Assembly: GCA_051294375.1 (NCBI GenBank)
Contig: CM119264.1
Span: forward strand, 16,465,245-16,529,244
Direction of reading: 5' to 3'
Source: Paraspadella gotoi
Taxonomy: Eukaryota > Chaetognatha
Length of the DNA stretch: 64,000 nt
In this document: positions 11,819-24,135 of the stretch, in pieces
Layout: the number at the start of each line of letters is the position of its first letter
How positions within the stretch are numbered: the stretch's first letter is position 1
Program-made: the position numbers and the translations under genes
Notes under the pieces: generated by a model
Databases searched by the model: none
What the model was told of the DNA's origin: nothing
Seen by the model: the letters and a program-made list of their open reading frames with translations, nothing else

Positions 11819-11889
11819 AGCCCTGATATATGATTATTATAATTCGCCGAGTGAGAGAAAGAGAATGAAGAATGTTCCAGGGGCCTACT

Positions 11890-11890
<1 letters not shown>

Positions 11891-11928
<38 letters not shown>
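11891..11928. repeat. GA microsatellite
   Basis: Uninterrupted (GA)n. Confidence 0.95.
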
Positions 11929-11931
<3 letters not shown>

Positions 11932-12158
11932 TTTAACTTTTAATGAGTTAGAATGAAATTCAAAAGATTTTTTATTTCCAAAATATCTGAATTCGTTTAT
12001 TTCCGACCGTCCGTGCGAAAATAAGACGAAAAAATGAGTTTAATGATTTTGAAAGGAAAATATTTCATGTTAAAACGAGTATACTCGGTCAAGTTTCAAT
12101 ATTTGTATCAGTCGTGCAAAACAAAACTCTTACCATTCCTTAACACACCCCCAACCAG

Positions 12159-12349
12159 AACGGCGCCCCCTCCTCCTCCGGATCGAGCCTGATGACCGAA
12201 GGCGCCTTCGCCTGGGACACTCACCTCATCGAAGCCGTCGTCGCCGGCGTCGTCCTCCTCCTCCTCCTCTGCCTCCTCACCCTCCTCGTCGTCCTCTACC
12301 GCAGAGGCCTCCTCGTCAGCAAGCGGCAGACGCAGGCCTTTCAGTACGG
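12159..12349 (+). CDS. Membrane-helix exon of an unidentified protein
   Basis: The exon runs from acceptor ccccaaccag to donor gtgagg (phase 0 in, phase 2 out). It encodes a Gly/Ser linker, SSLMTEGAFAWDTHLIEAVV, a Leu/Val-rich helix of about 22 residues, and a basic juxtamembrane segment YRRGLLVSKRQTQAFQYG. Codon bias (CTC, GTC, GCC) is strong. This is the layout of a type I receptor's membrane exon. The phase-2 exit matches the entry of the exon at 16887. No family could be assigned. Confidence 0.5.
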
Positions 12350-12491
12350 GTGAGGCTTGACTGGGGACTGGGTGGGTCGTTGTAAAGGGTGGGTGGGTTG
12401 GTGGCGAAGGTGGAAACGGGAGGCGATTGACTCGATTAGCGTCGCTTTAAAACCATCAATGTCAACGTCGTCAACGTCACGCGGGTCACTT

Positions 12492-12527
<36 letters not shown>

Positions 12528-12646
12528 ACGCCAACAATTTCCGCTTTTTCTTTTTTTCTTTTTCTTTGTCTTTTTCTTTGTCGCTGTCTTCTTGTCTTTT
12601 TCCTTTCGCTTCCTCCAATTTTCTGGTTTCTTTTTTTCTGCTTCAT
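12341..12646 (-). CDS. Possible 101-residue basic-acidic protein
   Basis: A single open frame from ATG at 12646 to TGA at 12341. Residues 3-36 are Lys/Arg-rich (several NLS-like KKRKR patches), followed by eleven aspartates from a (GAC)n repeat and then ESDPRDVDDVDIDGFKATL and a His/Pro tail. It would be a disordered, nuclear-type protein. The opposite strand reads poly-serine there, which is less plausible. The whole frame could still be a by-product of simple sequence. Confidence 0.35.
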
Positions 12647-13131
12647 TCTTCAACCAATTTTTTTGGGGGGGATCAGATCTTTGTCTTTTTCTTTCGGTCC
12701 TATCTTTATTTTTGTCATTACATCTTCTTTTGTTCATTTTTGTATCTTTTTTCGTCTTCGTCTTAATTCCGGCGGTCAACTTATATCAACTCATATCCCG
12801 ATGCATTTATAGAATTAATTTTCTACTTTATTCTTCACCTTCTTTACTTTCACTATGTATTTTTTTTCAACGTAGTTTCATTTTTTTTACTCTTTCGTCT
12901 TCATCTTCTTTCGTTATCGTCATTATCGGTTGTCACAGTCGTCGACTCGCCTGCCCCCTAGTTTTCCTGACGGAGTTCGAAGATTAGCGAATATAAATTC
13001 CAGTGTCATTTTTCACAACGACATCGGTGACGACTCTATCTCGCAATTTGCATATATTCGTCTCGTGTCTCACTCTCTCTTGTGTTTTTTACGCTTTTAC
13101 CGCTTCTGTTTCCGTCTGTGTAGCTCTCTCT

Positions 13132-13135
<4 letters not shown>

Positions 13136-13221
<86 letters not shown>
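13136..13221. repeat. CT microsatellite
   Basis: (CT)n of about 85 bp with one ccctctc interruption. Confidence 0.95.
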
Positions 13222-13224
<3 letters not shown>

Positions 13225-15348
13225 CTTCCTACATTTTTTCTCTTTCTCTCTTTCGCTTTTCCTGTGTCTCCTTAATTCCTCAGAGACGAACCTTCAACAC
13301 GCGAGCTTAAGGCTTCACGCGGATCACGCCGAGGGTTGTGATATCTCCGGTAAAGGGAGGGGTAGTGAGTTATGATATGGAGGGGTTGTGACAGTCTCAC
13401 TTGAGGCAGTGGTCACAAAAGCTTCAATTGAGTTCCGTTTTGTGATGTTGCATAACATGAATCTTGTAAAGAGCCATCGAAACTGACCCCCCAAAAAAAT
13501 TATAGTTCAGGAACAACTTCGAATAAAAATGTCAAAAATGTCAAATGTCAAATCACAAATTAATGGCATTTTGTTCGAGAAAGTTCGAAAAAGCTTAAAA
13601 AGTGGGTGCTAATAAAACTAACAGGTTTTTTCTATCATTTAAAACCATGTTCATAAAAATCGGACAGAGAGTTCAGATGATACAACTTTTTCTTTGGGGT
13701 CAGATTCCGTGGCTCTCCTATAATTTCCAAATGTCGATGACAGTCAGCTAATGTCGAATCTGAGATGGCTTTTCTTTCTTCAGTCGGAAAAGAGAAGAAA
13801 GATTTCTTTGAAATGAGGACAATGACCGTAAAGGGTTCCATTTGTGATTATATCTGAGAATTGTGATAATTACGTTGAGGTTTTTTTTTAATACTCTTGG
13901 TACAGGTGAGGTGTTAATGACGCTATTCGCAATTAAGAGAAAAAAAGGAACGCGTGATTCTTTAGATAATCACGATGATGATTAGCGAGAAAGGGGGAGA
14001 GATAAAGATGTCGTTACAAGCATCGACGGAGTTGACGAAAATTTGGTCTCTCGTCATCCGCGTCGTCAACGTCTCCAGTGACTCGTTACGACTTTGAAGG
14101 GTAACGCGTCCGTGAAGTCGAAAATCTCGTCACGCCCTCCCCGCCGTGTTGTTAATAAGAATCTTCCTAACTGTCGTCGTCAAGTGGGCGTGTTCCCCGC
14201 GAACTCGTTAATGCCACAGTTGTTTACATGTTTACCATTTATGTACCGCGACGAAGCGAGTCGTCATTGACGNNNNNNNNNNNNNNNNNNNNNNNNNNNN
14301 NNNNNNNNNNNNNNNNNNNNNNNNNNNNNNNNNNNNNNNNNNNNNNNNNNNNNNNNNNNNNNNNNNNNNNNNNNNNNNNNNNNNNNNNNNNNNNNNNNNN
14401 NNNNNNNNNNNNNNNNNNNNNNNNNNNNNNNNNNNNNNNNNNNNNNNNNNNNNNNNNNNNNNNNNNNNNNNNNNNNNNNNNNNNNNNNNNNNNNNNNNNN
14501 NNNNNNNNNNNNNNNNNNNNTCATATTTTTTTTTGTCTGTAATAACTTACATCCACTTTAATATTTATTCACTTGGGATAGTCATATATTTATTTTTAAG
14601 ACTTTTAAAATTATTTTTAAGCCACAAAAACATTTTTCTCGGCACTTGACTTCATTAGTTTCTCTGTTCTAACGAACAGGTAATAAAAAGATCGGTCAGA
14701 ATAACATTAAAGGGAGCAATAAAAATGTGACGAATCGCCCGGCAATAAATGAATAAATCAAAATATTTTGAACAAAAACGCCATTCTCAATGAGTCAATG
14801 ATAAATTCAAAAAAAAAGTAAAAAGAAAAAGAATTCCCTTAACTTAAGGCTTAAGCCAGAATAATTGGTTCTCCCGGTTAAAAATCGGAGAGCCAATAAT
14901 TCGTTTTATATCTAATGGGTCGTAAAACCAGCGGTCGGACTTGGAAGTTATTTTCCGGAATGTAGTAATTCTTTGGCTGAGTAAACGACGTCTTGCCCTT
15001 TCTGTCAGAGGGAGCAAGCAGANNNNNNNNNNNNNNNNNNNNNNNNNNNNNNNNNNNNNNNNNNNNNNNNNNNNNNNNNNNNNNNNNNNNNNNNNNNNNN
15101 NNNNNNNNNNNNNNNNNNNNNNNNNNNNNNNNNNNNNNNNNNNNNNNNNNNNNNNNNNNNNNNNNNNNNNNNNNNNNNNNNNNNNNNNNNNNNNNNNNNN
15201 NNNNNNNNNNNNNNNNAGATAATTAATCCCGCCATCTCTGTTTCTCTCTCTATTTCTTTTTTTCCCTATTCATCTCTCTCTCTCCCGCTCTCCTTCCCCT
15301 CCATCTTTCTTTCCATCCCCGTTTTCTCTGTATAATTAAACACGCTTC
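13222..15348. other. No supported gene; two N gaps
   Basis: AT-rich DNA with gaps 14273-14520 and 15023-15216. Confidence 0.5.
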
Positions 15349-15535
15349 GACGTTGATTGACGCCCTTTCGTTTCGCCACGCCGCCGCCGCCGCGTCTGAC
15401 GCTGCCGTCGCCGCCGCCCACAGTAGCGAAGGCGCTGCTTTCCCGATATCCGCCACGGCGGAATCTTTCGTCGTCCACGGCGCCGCCATCGGAGCCGGCG
15501 CGCAGTCGGTGATGGCGCCAGGAACGGCGTTGGCG
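15349..15535 (+). CDS. Alanine-rich coding fragment cut by a gap
   Basis: The plus frame ATT GAC GCC CTT... is open from before 15349 to the N gap at 15536 and is rich in GCC, GTC and GAC, giving Ala runs (AAAAASDAAVAAAHSSEGA). The minus frame is also open and Ala-rich, so the strand is uncertain. Both ends are missing. Confidence 0.3.
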
Positions 15536-16276
15536 NNNNNNNNNNNNNNNNNNNNNNNNNNNNNNNNNNNNNNNNNNNNNNNNNNNNNNNNNNNNNNNNN
15601 NNNNNNNNNNNNNNNNNNNNNNNNNNNNNNNNNNNNNNNNNNNNNNNNNNNNNNNNNNNNNNNNNNNNNNNNNNNNNNNNNNNNNNNNNNNNNNNNNNNN
15701 NNNNNNNNNNNNNNNNNNNNNNNNNNNNNNNNNNNNNNNNNNNNNNNNNNNNNNNNNNNNNNNNNNNNNNNNNNNNNNNNNNNNNNNNNNNNNNNNNNNN
15801 NNNNNNNNNNNNNNNNNNNNNNAGAGAGAAATTATAATTCCGTCCGTTAATTTTCTCCTCTTTTCCCGTTAATTATTATCGCTCGTTCAACCATTCATTA
15901 TTTTCTTATTTTTTTCCTTTTCGTTCAACAACGACATTCATTATTCACCCAATGTTTTTTTTGTCTTTTTTTATCTAACCGCAAATTCTTTTTNNNNNNN
16001 NNNNNNNNNNNNNNNNNNNNNNNNNNNNNNNNNNNNNNNNNNNNNNNNNNNNNNNNNNNNNNNNNNNNNNNNNNNNNNNNNNNNNNNNNNNNNNNNNNNN
16101 NNNNNNNNNNNNNNNNNNNNNNNNNNNNNNNNNNNNNNNNNNNNNNNNNNNNNNNNNNNNNNNNNNNNNNNNNNNNNNNNNNNNNNNNNNNNNNNNNNNN
16201 NNNNNNTTTTTTCTCGTCAAACGAAAGCATGCTTGTTTTTTCTTTTCTTTCTGTCTTTATTTCTGTCTGTCTTAAT

Positions 16277-16277
16277 T

Positions 16278-16357
<80 letters not shown>

Positions 16358-16400
16358 TTTTTCTTTCTTTCTTTCTTTTTTTCTTTCTTTCTTTCTTCTT
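16277..16400. repeat. TTTC tetranucleotide microsatellite
   Basis: (CTTT)n with a few interruptions, about 120 bp. Confidence 0.95.
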
Positions 16401-16886
16401 TTCTTGCTTTCTCGCTTTCTCTGTTTCTTTATCTATGAAAATTTTCAAATTACTTGTTTCACTATTTTCTATTTTTATATTTTATGAAGGATTTATTTTT
16501 TAATCTACATTCTTTAAATATATAACTATTGCTTTCTTAAAAATATTTTACTTATCATTAAATCTAACTCATTTTGGGAAGGGGAAGTCAGTATTGTTGC
16601 TTTTGTTGTTTTTGCTTATTTGTTTCTATCATTCGTTTTTTTTTTCTTTTTTTCTCTCTTTCGCTTTTTTGTTGTTCTTTTTTTTTCATCCACTTCCCCT
16701 TCGCTTTCCGCTGACAAATGATCTTTCGTCCTCAATCCCGCATTTTTTTTCGTTTTTTTTTGTCGGCCACGCCCTCCTATCCTCCACGACTGTCCCCTCC
16801 CTCTCAATTCATCACTAGACCCTCCGCCCTCACCTCACCCGCGTCCCTTCAGCCTTGCTCACCTCATCCTCCCCACTCCCTGACAG

Positions 16887-17007
16887 CGCCCCCTGCGGCC
16901 ACGGAGCGGCGCTACTTCCGGCGGACCACGTTCTGGCTACGCAAATGTGGCATTTTCGTCACTTTCAGTCTCCCGTCACGGAATCGCTGCTAGTGGAACC
17001 GAAGCAG
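16887..17007 (+). CDS. Probable cytoplasmic-tail exon
   Basis: The exon runs from acceptor ccctgacag to donor gtgtgg. Entered in phase 2, as required by the helix exon at 12349, it reads APCGHGAALLPADHVLATQ and then MWHFRHFQSPVTESLLVEPK, leaving in phase 0. The join is compatible but spans 4.5 kb with gaps, so the link is an inference. Confidence 0.35.
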
Positions 17008-17723
17008 GTGTGGCGGGAGAGAGAGTAAGACGAGAGAGCGTTCAGAGAATAACGCGGAATAGGAGTTAAAACTCTGTAGGGTTGTGATGTCGTTAAAGTT
17101 TCAAGGTGGCCAAATGAAGTTGAGCGTTAGTTTGTGAAAGCCAAAAATATGTCACGAAATAGGAATAACGCCCGAGCAGAAAATATTTTTTTAAAAATAA
17201 AAAAAAATCTATATATTAATGGAATTTTCCGACGCTCAATTTCTAAACTATTTTTTCCTCTATGTATTTAAAAAAAAAAACCCTTTGTTTTATTTTTTTT
17301 TCTAATTCAATGACGAATTAAATTCCAGCTTCTAATAATTATTCTCCTCAAAATTATCTCATTAGTTGGAAACGTTTTCCCTTTCGATCTTTAAATTTAT
17401 TAAATTTAGCTTTCTCTTTTTCGTTACTTTGAACATAAAATTGATTTGAATATTTTTCTTTAAAAGCCGTTGCCTTTCATTCGTCTTGAGACAGATTGCT
17501 TTTTTTAATACCGGGAAAAGGATTTAAAAAAAAAAGGCAATNNNNNNNNNNNNNNNNNNNNNNNNNNNNNNNNNNNNNNNNNNNNNNNNNNNNNNNNNNN
17601 NNNNNNNNNNNNNNNNNNNNNNNNNNNNNNNNNNNNNNNNNNNNNNNNNNNNNNNNNNNNNNNNNNNNNNNNNNNNNNNNNNNNNNNNNNNNNNNNNNNN
17701 NNNNNNNNNNNNNNNNNNNNNNN

Positions 17724-19836
17724 TCTCTCTCTCTCTCTTTTCATTTGCAGGATAAATCGCATTTGCCTTACGAATCCAATTTGTGATTTTTCGTTCCGAC
17801 GTGGAGTTGTGAACAATAGAAAAGATAAAAACGGAGGTGAAGATGAAGAACGGAATTCGATTTTCTTCAACAAAAATCGCACGAAAATGTGGAAAGAGTT
17901 TTAGTGAATTTCATTCACTTCGGGAAATATTTCAGAACCATTTTTAAACGTTTAGCGTTCAGAATACTATTACGCATTAAACTAATGACATGCGAGAATT
18001 TGCGAGATGATTGAAATGAAAGAGAAAATTTACCAGGTAAATCTCTTTTAAATTGTTTTACTTTGTGAAATTTATCGAGAATAAATAACACCTACAGGAT
18101 CCAAGTCCCATTTTTTTCTTTCGTAGAATTTTGAAAGATGGTACTCTTTACCATATTTTTTTCTTAAAATCATTGAGATTTCTCATTGTGCTTTTATCTC
18201 TCCCCTCTCCCTTTGTTTAAACATTTTCTATCTGTTTTACGTCATTAAAATTTGTTTAAAAAATGTTTCAAAGAAATGTAAAATAACAACATTATTGTAC
18301 GATAATTTCGTCCCTGTGATTTTATTAAAAAAACAAATTCCTACTGTCTGTCGACTTTTATGTTAAGCTAGACAAAATATACTCATAAAATTACTCACTA
18401 TAAATCCGTTCAAACTACCCTTTGCCTTCTTTAGCCGGAAAGGGAAAATGTTCATATGACAATCGTCGATCGATGAAGAGAAAAAGCCAAGAAAAGAAGT
18501 CTGCTCCGACTCGGGCTCGAACTCGGGACCACTCCGTAGCCGACCATTAGCGAGGCGCCATTCAAACGAGGCAGCGTCGGGCGGCCGCAAAGGAAGTAAA
18601 AAGCGGCTTTACTGTCTCTTCCGGTATTGAAAGGAAAAAGAGAAGATAGAGGAAGGAAAGAGAGAAAGAAAGAAAAGAGGAAGGGGAAAGGCGGGCAGCA
18701 TTAGAAAGAGAGAAAGAAAGAAAAGGGGAAGGGGAAAGGCGGGCAGCATTAGAGACCGGGGGCGTTTTTGGAGCCATAAGTTTTCAAAGGACCGAGAAGG
18801 AATCAATGCGAAACAGAGACAAACAAATAAATCGTGTCTGAATTTCTGAGGAGGAGTGGAGAAGGAAGAGGAAGAGGGGAAGGAGGAAAAGAAGTTGTGA
18901 CGGAAGACGTTACACTGTTATGATGACGAGGAAAGAACAGGCTCTGATTTTGGATCGAGTTAAGACGACGACGACGAAGAAGAAGAAGAAGACGAGGACG
19001 ACGACGACGTCGCTGAATAAAACCTGATTTATTTAGAAGAAGCTTCGCCCGTCGCTTCGCCGACTGATAGAGCCGAACAATGGAGCCATAATGGACGGTG
19101 GAACGGAAAAGCCTTTAAGAAAGTATATAATTACGAAAATGTAATTCATTCAAAATGTTGCTCGATAGGTCAAATCGAGCCAGGAACATGCGAAGACAGC
19201 ATTGAGAGTTCGACTTTGCGTGAAAATCAGAGCCTCTCCAATCTCCACTGTGGCATAAACATCTTTTCTGATAATATTGATCTTCTATGGTTCTCGTTCA
19301 ATCTTCTGCAAGTGAACGGACATTTCCGTTTTCTTCTTCAATCTTCAACTGGCGACTATTTGCAGAATCTTAAGCAGCTTTTCCTGAACTGGCGTCTCCC
19401 TCTTCCATTATCCATCAATCGACTTCAGAAAGCTTAAACTCTCTCCAACAGGCGCCAATACAAGCCAATGGGCGCTAATTCGCTCCAACAGGCGCCATTC
19501 CACTCCAGCAAGCGCGGCGTCGATCTGCTCCAGTCCAGGGGAGTCGATTCGCGAATGCCATCGACTTCCATCTCTTTTTCCCCATTAACTTGGTGAAGCA
19601 ATCTCTTCATAAGAGACTCTCTCTCTCTCTCCCTCTCTCTCTATCTTTTTCTCTCTCACACACTCCCACTCCATTTATTACAACTTGATCCAGCTTAGCT
19701 TTTTTTCCCCTCTTTTTTTTCCTTCACTATTTTTTCCTTTCCATCTTTTTTAATCCTCACCACTATGATCCTACCGAAAAAACCTTTTCTCATTCTTTCT
19801 CTCGTTTTTATTTTTCTTTTTTCACTCTCTCTTTAT

Positions 19837-19838
<2 letters not shown>
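17724..19838. other. AT-rich, no supported gene
   Basis: Includes an acidic-coding (GAC/GAA)n stretch at about 18960-19015 that ends in a stop overlapping AATAAA, and degenerate copies of ctccaacaggcgcca at 19441-19500. Confidence 0.4.
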
Positions 19839-19928
<90 letters not shown>

Positions 19929-19930
19929 CT
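19839..19930. repeat. CT microsatellite
   Basis: (CT)n of about 90 bp. Confidence 0.95.
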
Positions 19931-21938
19931 AACTTTACGCACCTCGATAGAGCTTGAAGAAGCGGCTCCCGTTTCATTAGTATTCGGTCTCTTCGCCTCC
20001 AATACTCCATCCTTTCCTCTGCTATTGATCATTACCTCGAATCATTAACGATCCCATCTTTACCCCGCCACATTTCCGCTGCCCTTCAAACTACTCTATC
20101 TGTTTTCGCGAACCGATTTAGTGTCACAGAACTTCCTAACCTTGTCACACCCTTACCTTGCCTCGCCTGGTTTTTTTTTATCTCCCCTTAAAGCACCTCT
20201 CCCTTCCTTACCTTCCGCGGCCCAACGCTGCTCATTTGTATTCGCCCCTACCCCGACTCCCTGGGCCCCGCGTTCTGCCTCATTGGGGTCCTGGAAATTC
20301 AATTCTCGTAATGACGTGGTTGGTGTCGCCACAGTCATCCAAGGATTTTTTTCATTTTTCAAGGGAAAATTTTTTTTTCTCCCTCTCCGTTTTTTGACAA
20401 ACCTTTAAAAAGATATAAACGTGGTTTGAGCCTTAAAATAATTAAGTAACGTTATTCGTTATTTCAAAATCATAAAAAAATAAGAATCTTTAAAAGAAGC
20501 CATGTTGGCTGTGGCGTTCTAAAAAGTGAGTAAGATTCAGGAATTGATGCTTGACAGCCTTTAAACTGCCCGGCTTTTAAATGGTGGTGGGCGCGGTGCC
20601 CTGCGCGGTCGCAGAGTTGCGAATATATTTTTTTTTTATCGCAAAAGGCGGGTTTTTCACGAGAGCAAATCGCGGGCCCTCACGGTCGGGTGATGGATTT
20701 TTGAGGCGACTCCTCTGGCACCAACGCCGGGAAGAAAAAACCCGGCGCCTTCCTCAACGGCGTCTCTGCCTTTCGTTGCTTCGTGACTGAGAAAGACAGA
20801 TGCGCTTCCCAAATGGAATGGAACCGAAAACCGGAGGCGAAAGTGAAACCGGAAGTGGGACTCGGATCCAGAAAGGAAAACCGAGAACCGGAAGTGAGAA
20901 GGTAAAATTGAAAGAAAGAACATCAAGGAAAAGAGCATAATAAAACAAAACCAAAAGACCAAAACAAAACAAAATAATAAAAAAAAGAAAACTACGTAAG
21001 AGAAATTAATATAAAAATAACAAATAAATTGAATTAGAAATATGAATAAAAAAAAACAGAATTTAAAACGCTTTGACGAAAAGGGCGAGGAAAAGAGGCG
21101 AAACAGGACAGAAAAGGTTGATCGAAGAGACGAGAGATTACGAACAGAGTTTAGAACAAAGAATGTCTTAAAGACATTTTTCAAAAGTGAAATTGAGTAA
21201 ATACTGAATAGTGAAAGACGATGAAAATTATTGAAACCCTTCTGCACAACCCTGTGGTTCCAAACATTCAAAAATACTGTAAATACTTCTCTTCGGTTGG
21301 TCATCTAATTGGAACGATTAGCGAAGTATCTCATGTAATTGCAATATATTTCGAAAGTAATTAATAATCTTATTTAGAATAATGCCGTTTGTTAAGTAGT
21401 CCGATGTTTAAACTGACTGTTTCGTAACGTTTTTTAAATTGGTTTATTTTCCTTTCCGCTCATTAACACTCTTTGTTCTCGGCGAGGCTCTCCGCCTCCC
21501 GTCCGGCTTTTCTAATTTGCTGTTTCGGTTTCGCCTTTATTCCCTTTTGTTTTTTCCTTTTGTTTCATTCTCGGCTTCACGCAATCCTTCCTATAATTCT
21601 TCCATTTGTTTAATTTTTTTCTTAGAATATTTAATTATTTTTTCTCTCGGGTTGCTGTTACACACCATCACTCCATCAGAATTGGAGAAAAACGACCGAC
21701 AGGAAAAAAAAATGGATTAAAACCGAAAAAGTGACATCTGGAATGAAACTCGCGCGTGATCCCTCCCGCGATTCTGAGCTCGCAACCACCACGACCCAAT
21801 TCATATCAGATTCTCTACGTTTTCGATTCCGGATTCCGCCTCAGATCCGGAAAATACCGAGAAAACCAATTCCATCCTTCTTTTCAGTTCTTTTCGCCAG
21901 CGCAATTTTAGAAGGAGAGGGGAAAAAAATCCCTCCTA

Positions 21939-21945
<7 letters not shown>

Positions 21946-22010
<65 letters not shown>
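21946..22010. repeat. CT microsatellite
   Basis: Uninterrupted (CT)n. Confidence 0.95.
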
Positions 22011-22012
<2 letters not shown>

Positions 22013-22121
22013 CTTTTTTTTCTCCCTTCTTATAGCTCTCTTTTCTCTATCTTTCTCTGTCACTCCTGTCATCCTGGAAAATGGGTTGATACTGTCAGTG
22101 TCTCTCCACCTCCCTTTTCAG

Positions 22122-22231
22122 ACGTTATTGCGCGGGCGTGGGCCAATGGATCTGCCTATGGTGCTGAGGACGCTTATGACGCTGACGGCCTTGGCGCAAA
22201 TGACCCAATGGGAGGCGATTTGCGGCGGTGA
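22122..22231 (+). CDS. Candidate terminal exon
   Basis: A strong acceptor (ccacctcccttttcag) is followed, in phase 1, by DVIARAWANGSAYGAEDAYD and a short Asp/Gly/Asn-rich tail ending in TGA (36 codons). It would suit the C-terminal end of the plus-strand membrane protein suggested at 12159 and 16887, but a linking exon is missing. Confidence 0.25.
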
Positions 22232-22792
22232 CATTTTTCCCGGTCGTTGGCGATTCCAAGGCAAATGCGCTTAAAGAGGTCACCGAACTGATTAGAATAT
22301 TAATTAAGGTTAAAGAAAAAAACCCAAGCAAATTATTGGATTTTGCATCCCAACTTATGGGTGAATGAAACTTTGGGACAGATCCAATCCAAGTGATTAT
22401 GACACCACGGTCTTGAATAATCCATAACTCCTTTTTATAGGGACATCGTCACTGCCGCCTCATTTTTTCCCCATCTATCGTTTCTCTCGTGTTTCGTCCC
22501 GTATTGTCCTTTTTTTGACTCGAGTCTATTGGCCATTTTTTTCCTACGAACGCCACGAGAGGTCCTTGTCGACGATTCAAATGAATGGACGATTTAAAAA
22601 AAAAAAGAGCAACTCGGAGCCATTCTTGTTAAAAGAGCGAGCAGTCGTAATCTTTTTTTTTTCTTTCTCTTTCTCTCTTTCAACCCTCTCCCTTCCTTTC
22701 CCACTCTCTTTTTTTACTCTCCGAATGAATGAATGAATGAATGAATAAAAGCCAAAAAATAAAAAAAAATATGAACGCTCGAGCGCGAATAA

Positions 22793-23017
22793 ATGGAGTT
22801 CCCCGAAGCAAAACAAGCGCTCAAGGGCAAAGAGGCCATTAAACTCGGCGGTGAAAGAGAGACAGGAGAATCGCGGGAGGAGAAGGATCGAGACGACGAT
22901 CGCGTCCAGCGCGGGATTGAAGCGATCGAGCCGAGAGCGAAATTGTACCGATTACTTCAACACGATAACGTGATCACGAGACGCCATCTGTCGGTGCTAA
23001 TTGTATTTGTACAATGA
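22793..23017 (+). CDS. Possible 74-residue charged ORF
   Basis: ATG in a good context (ataaATGG) opens a single frame, MEFPEAKQALKGKEAIKLGG, then a Glu/Arg/Asp-rich middle and a hydrophobic end (LSVLIVFVQ). No family recognised. Confidence 0.25.
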   Translation: MEFPEAKQALKGKEAIKLGGERETGESREEKDRDDDRVQRGIEAIEPRAKLYRLLQHDNVITRRHLSVLIVFVQ

Positions 23018-23507
23018 TCTATTATTGTGTGTAAAGATGCTTCTATGCTATTAAAAAGATGAAAAATGATAAAAAGACTGGTTATGGTTAGAACGAAGAA
23101 GCAAGTATAGTAAATAAGTAGAAAAATGAAGTCAATTCGAAAAGTATGACGAGGAGTTCTTTCGACGTCATTTGAAACGGGTAAATTAGTCCTGTAAGTG
23201 ATATCCCACGAGGAGTTGCCGCCAGACGGCAGCCATCTGACTCACAGCCACCCGACGGACCTGACGTTATTAATATTATCATATTAATATTTTATCTATT
23301 AAATCAATTGAAATTATAATCTATAAACTACTACCTAAAAGGTTATAACGCAAAGACGCCCTTCAAGAAACACGAAGAAAGAAAGTTTCAAACCGACGCT
23401 AATGGAAGGTCGCTGCGGCCACGCGCGAATTTTCCTAGGAGAGTTCAAAAATCCGGGATTGAATATTATGAGTTTGAAAGATCAAGATAAGTAAGTTCAG
23501 GAAACGA

Positions 23508-23510
<3 letters not shown>

Positions 23511-23548
<38 letters not shown>

Positions 23549-23574
23549 TAGCGAGAGAGAGAGAGAGAGAGATA
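23511..23574. repeat. GA microsatellite
   Basis: Interrupted (GA)n. Confidence 0.9.
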
Positions 23575-24025
23575 AATCGGGCAGAGAATAAATATAATCC
23601 CCTAATAAGGATGATGTATTTCTTTGTACTGCCATCATCGCCGATTCGGCCCGAGACAGAAAATGTAATTTCTCGAGGGAGATCGATTTGTCCTCTAATG
23701 GGATGGACTAAGAGGGACAACGACTCAAGCGAGATCCCAAACGAGGATGGGTCGGGACATTGGGAATTAAAGCAATGATCGGGTGCAATGAAAAATTATT
23801 AAAATTCGGGCATCTTAGTCGTTTTTAAAAATATTATTCTTAAACATTTTTCTTTCTTCTTTTTTTATTTCTTTTTGAGAAAAGAGGTCTATTAGGAAAT
23901 CACTCCTGTCCGAGATCATTTTTCTTTTTTGTTTTTTTTTCTTTTGTTTGTTGTTATTATTCACGAATTCAATGCAAAAATCTACGAATCATTTTCTTTC
24001 TTTTTTTAAATCGAGCCCTATCTCT

Positions 24026-24047
24026 GCTCTCTCATCTCTCTCTCTCA

Positions 24048-24090
<43 letters not shown>

Positions 24091-24104
24091 CCTCTCTCTC
24101 TCCT

Positions 24105-24135
<31 letters not shown>
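24026..24135. repeat. CT microsatellite
   Basis: Interrupted (CT)n of about 110 bp. Confidence 0.95.

Larger units (their letters stand above)
15536..17723. other. Gap-riddled segment
   Basis: N gaps at 15536-15822, 15994-16206 and 17542-17723, separated by AT-rich DNA. The first ends in agagaga and the last is followed by tctctct, so GA/CT repeats probably caused the breaks. Confidence 0.9.

Noticed and set aside
18500-18560. tRNA gene (gagttcgagccc-like B box on the minus strand)
   Set aside because: The T-arm stem does not pair and no cloverleaf could be drawn.
20657-21304. Minus-strand 215-codon Phe-rich frame
   Set aside because: It follows purine-rich DNA on the plus strand, with no motif, codon bias or splice support.
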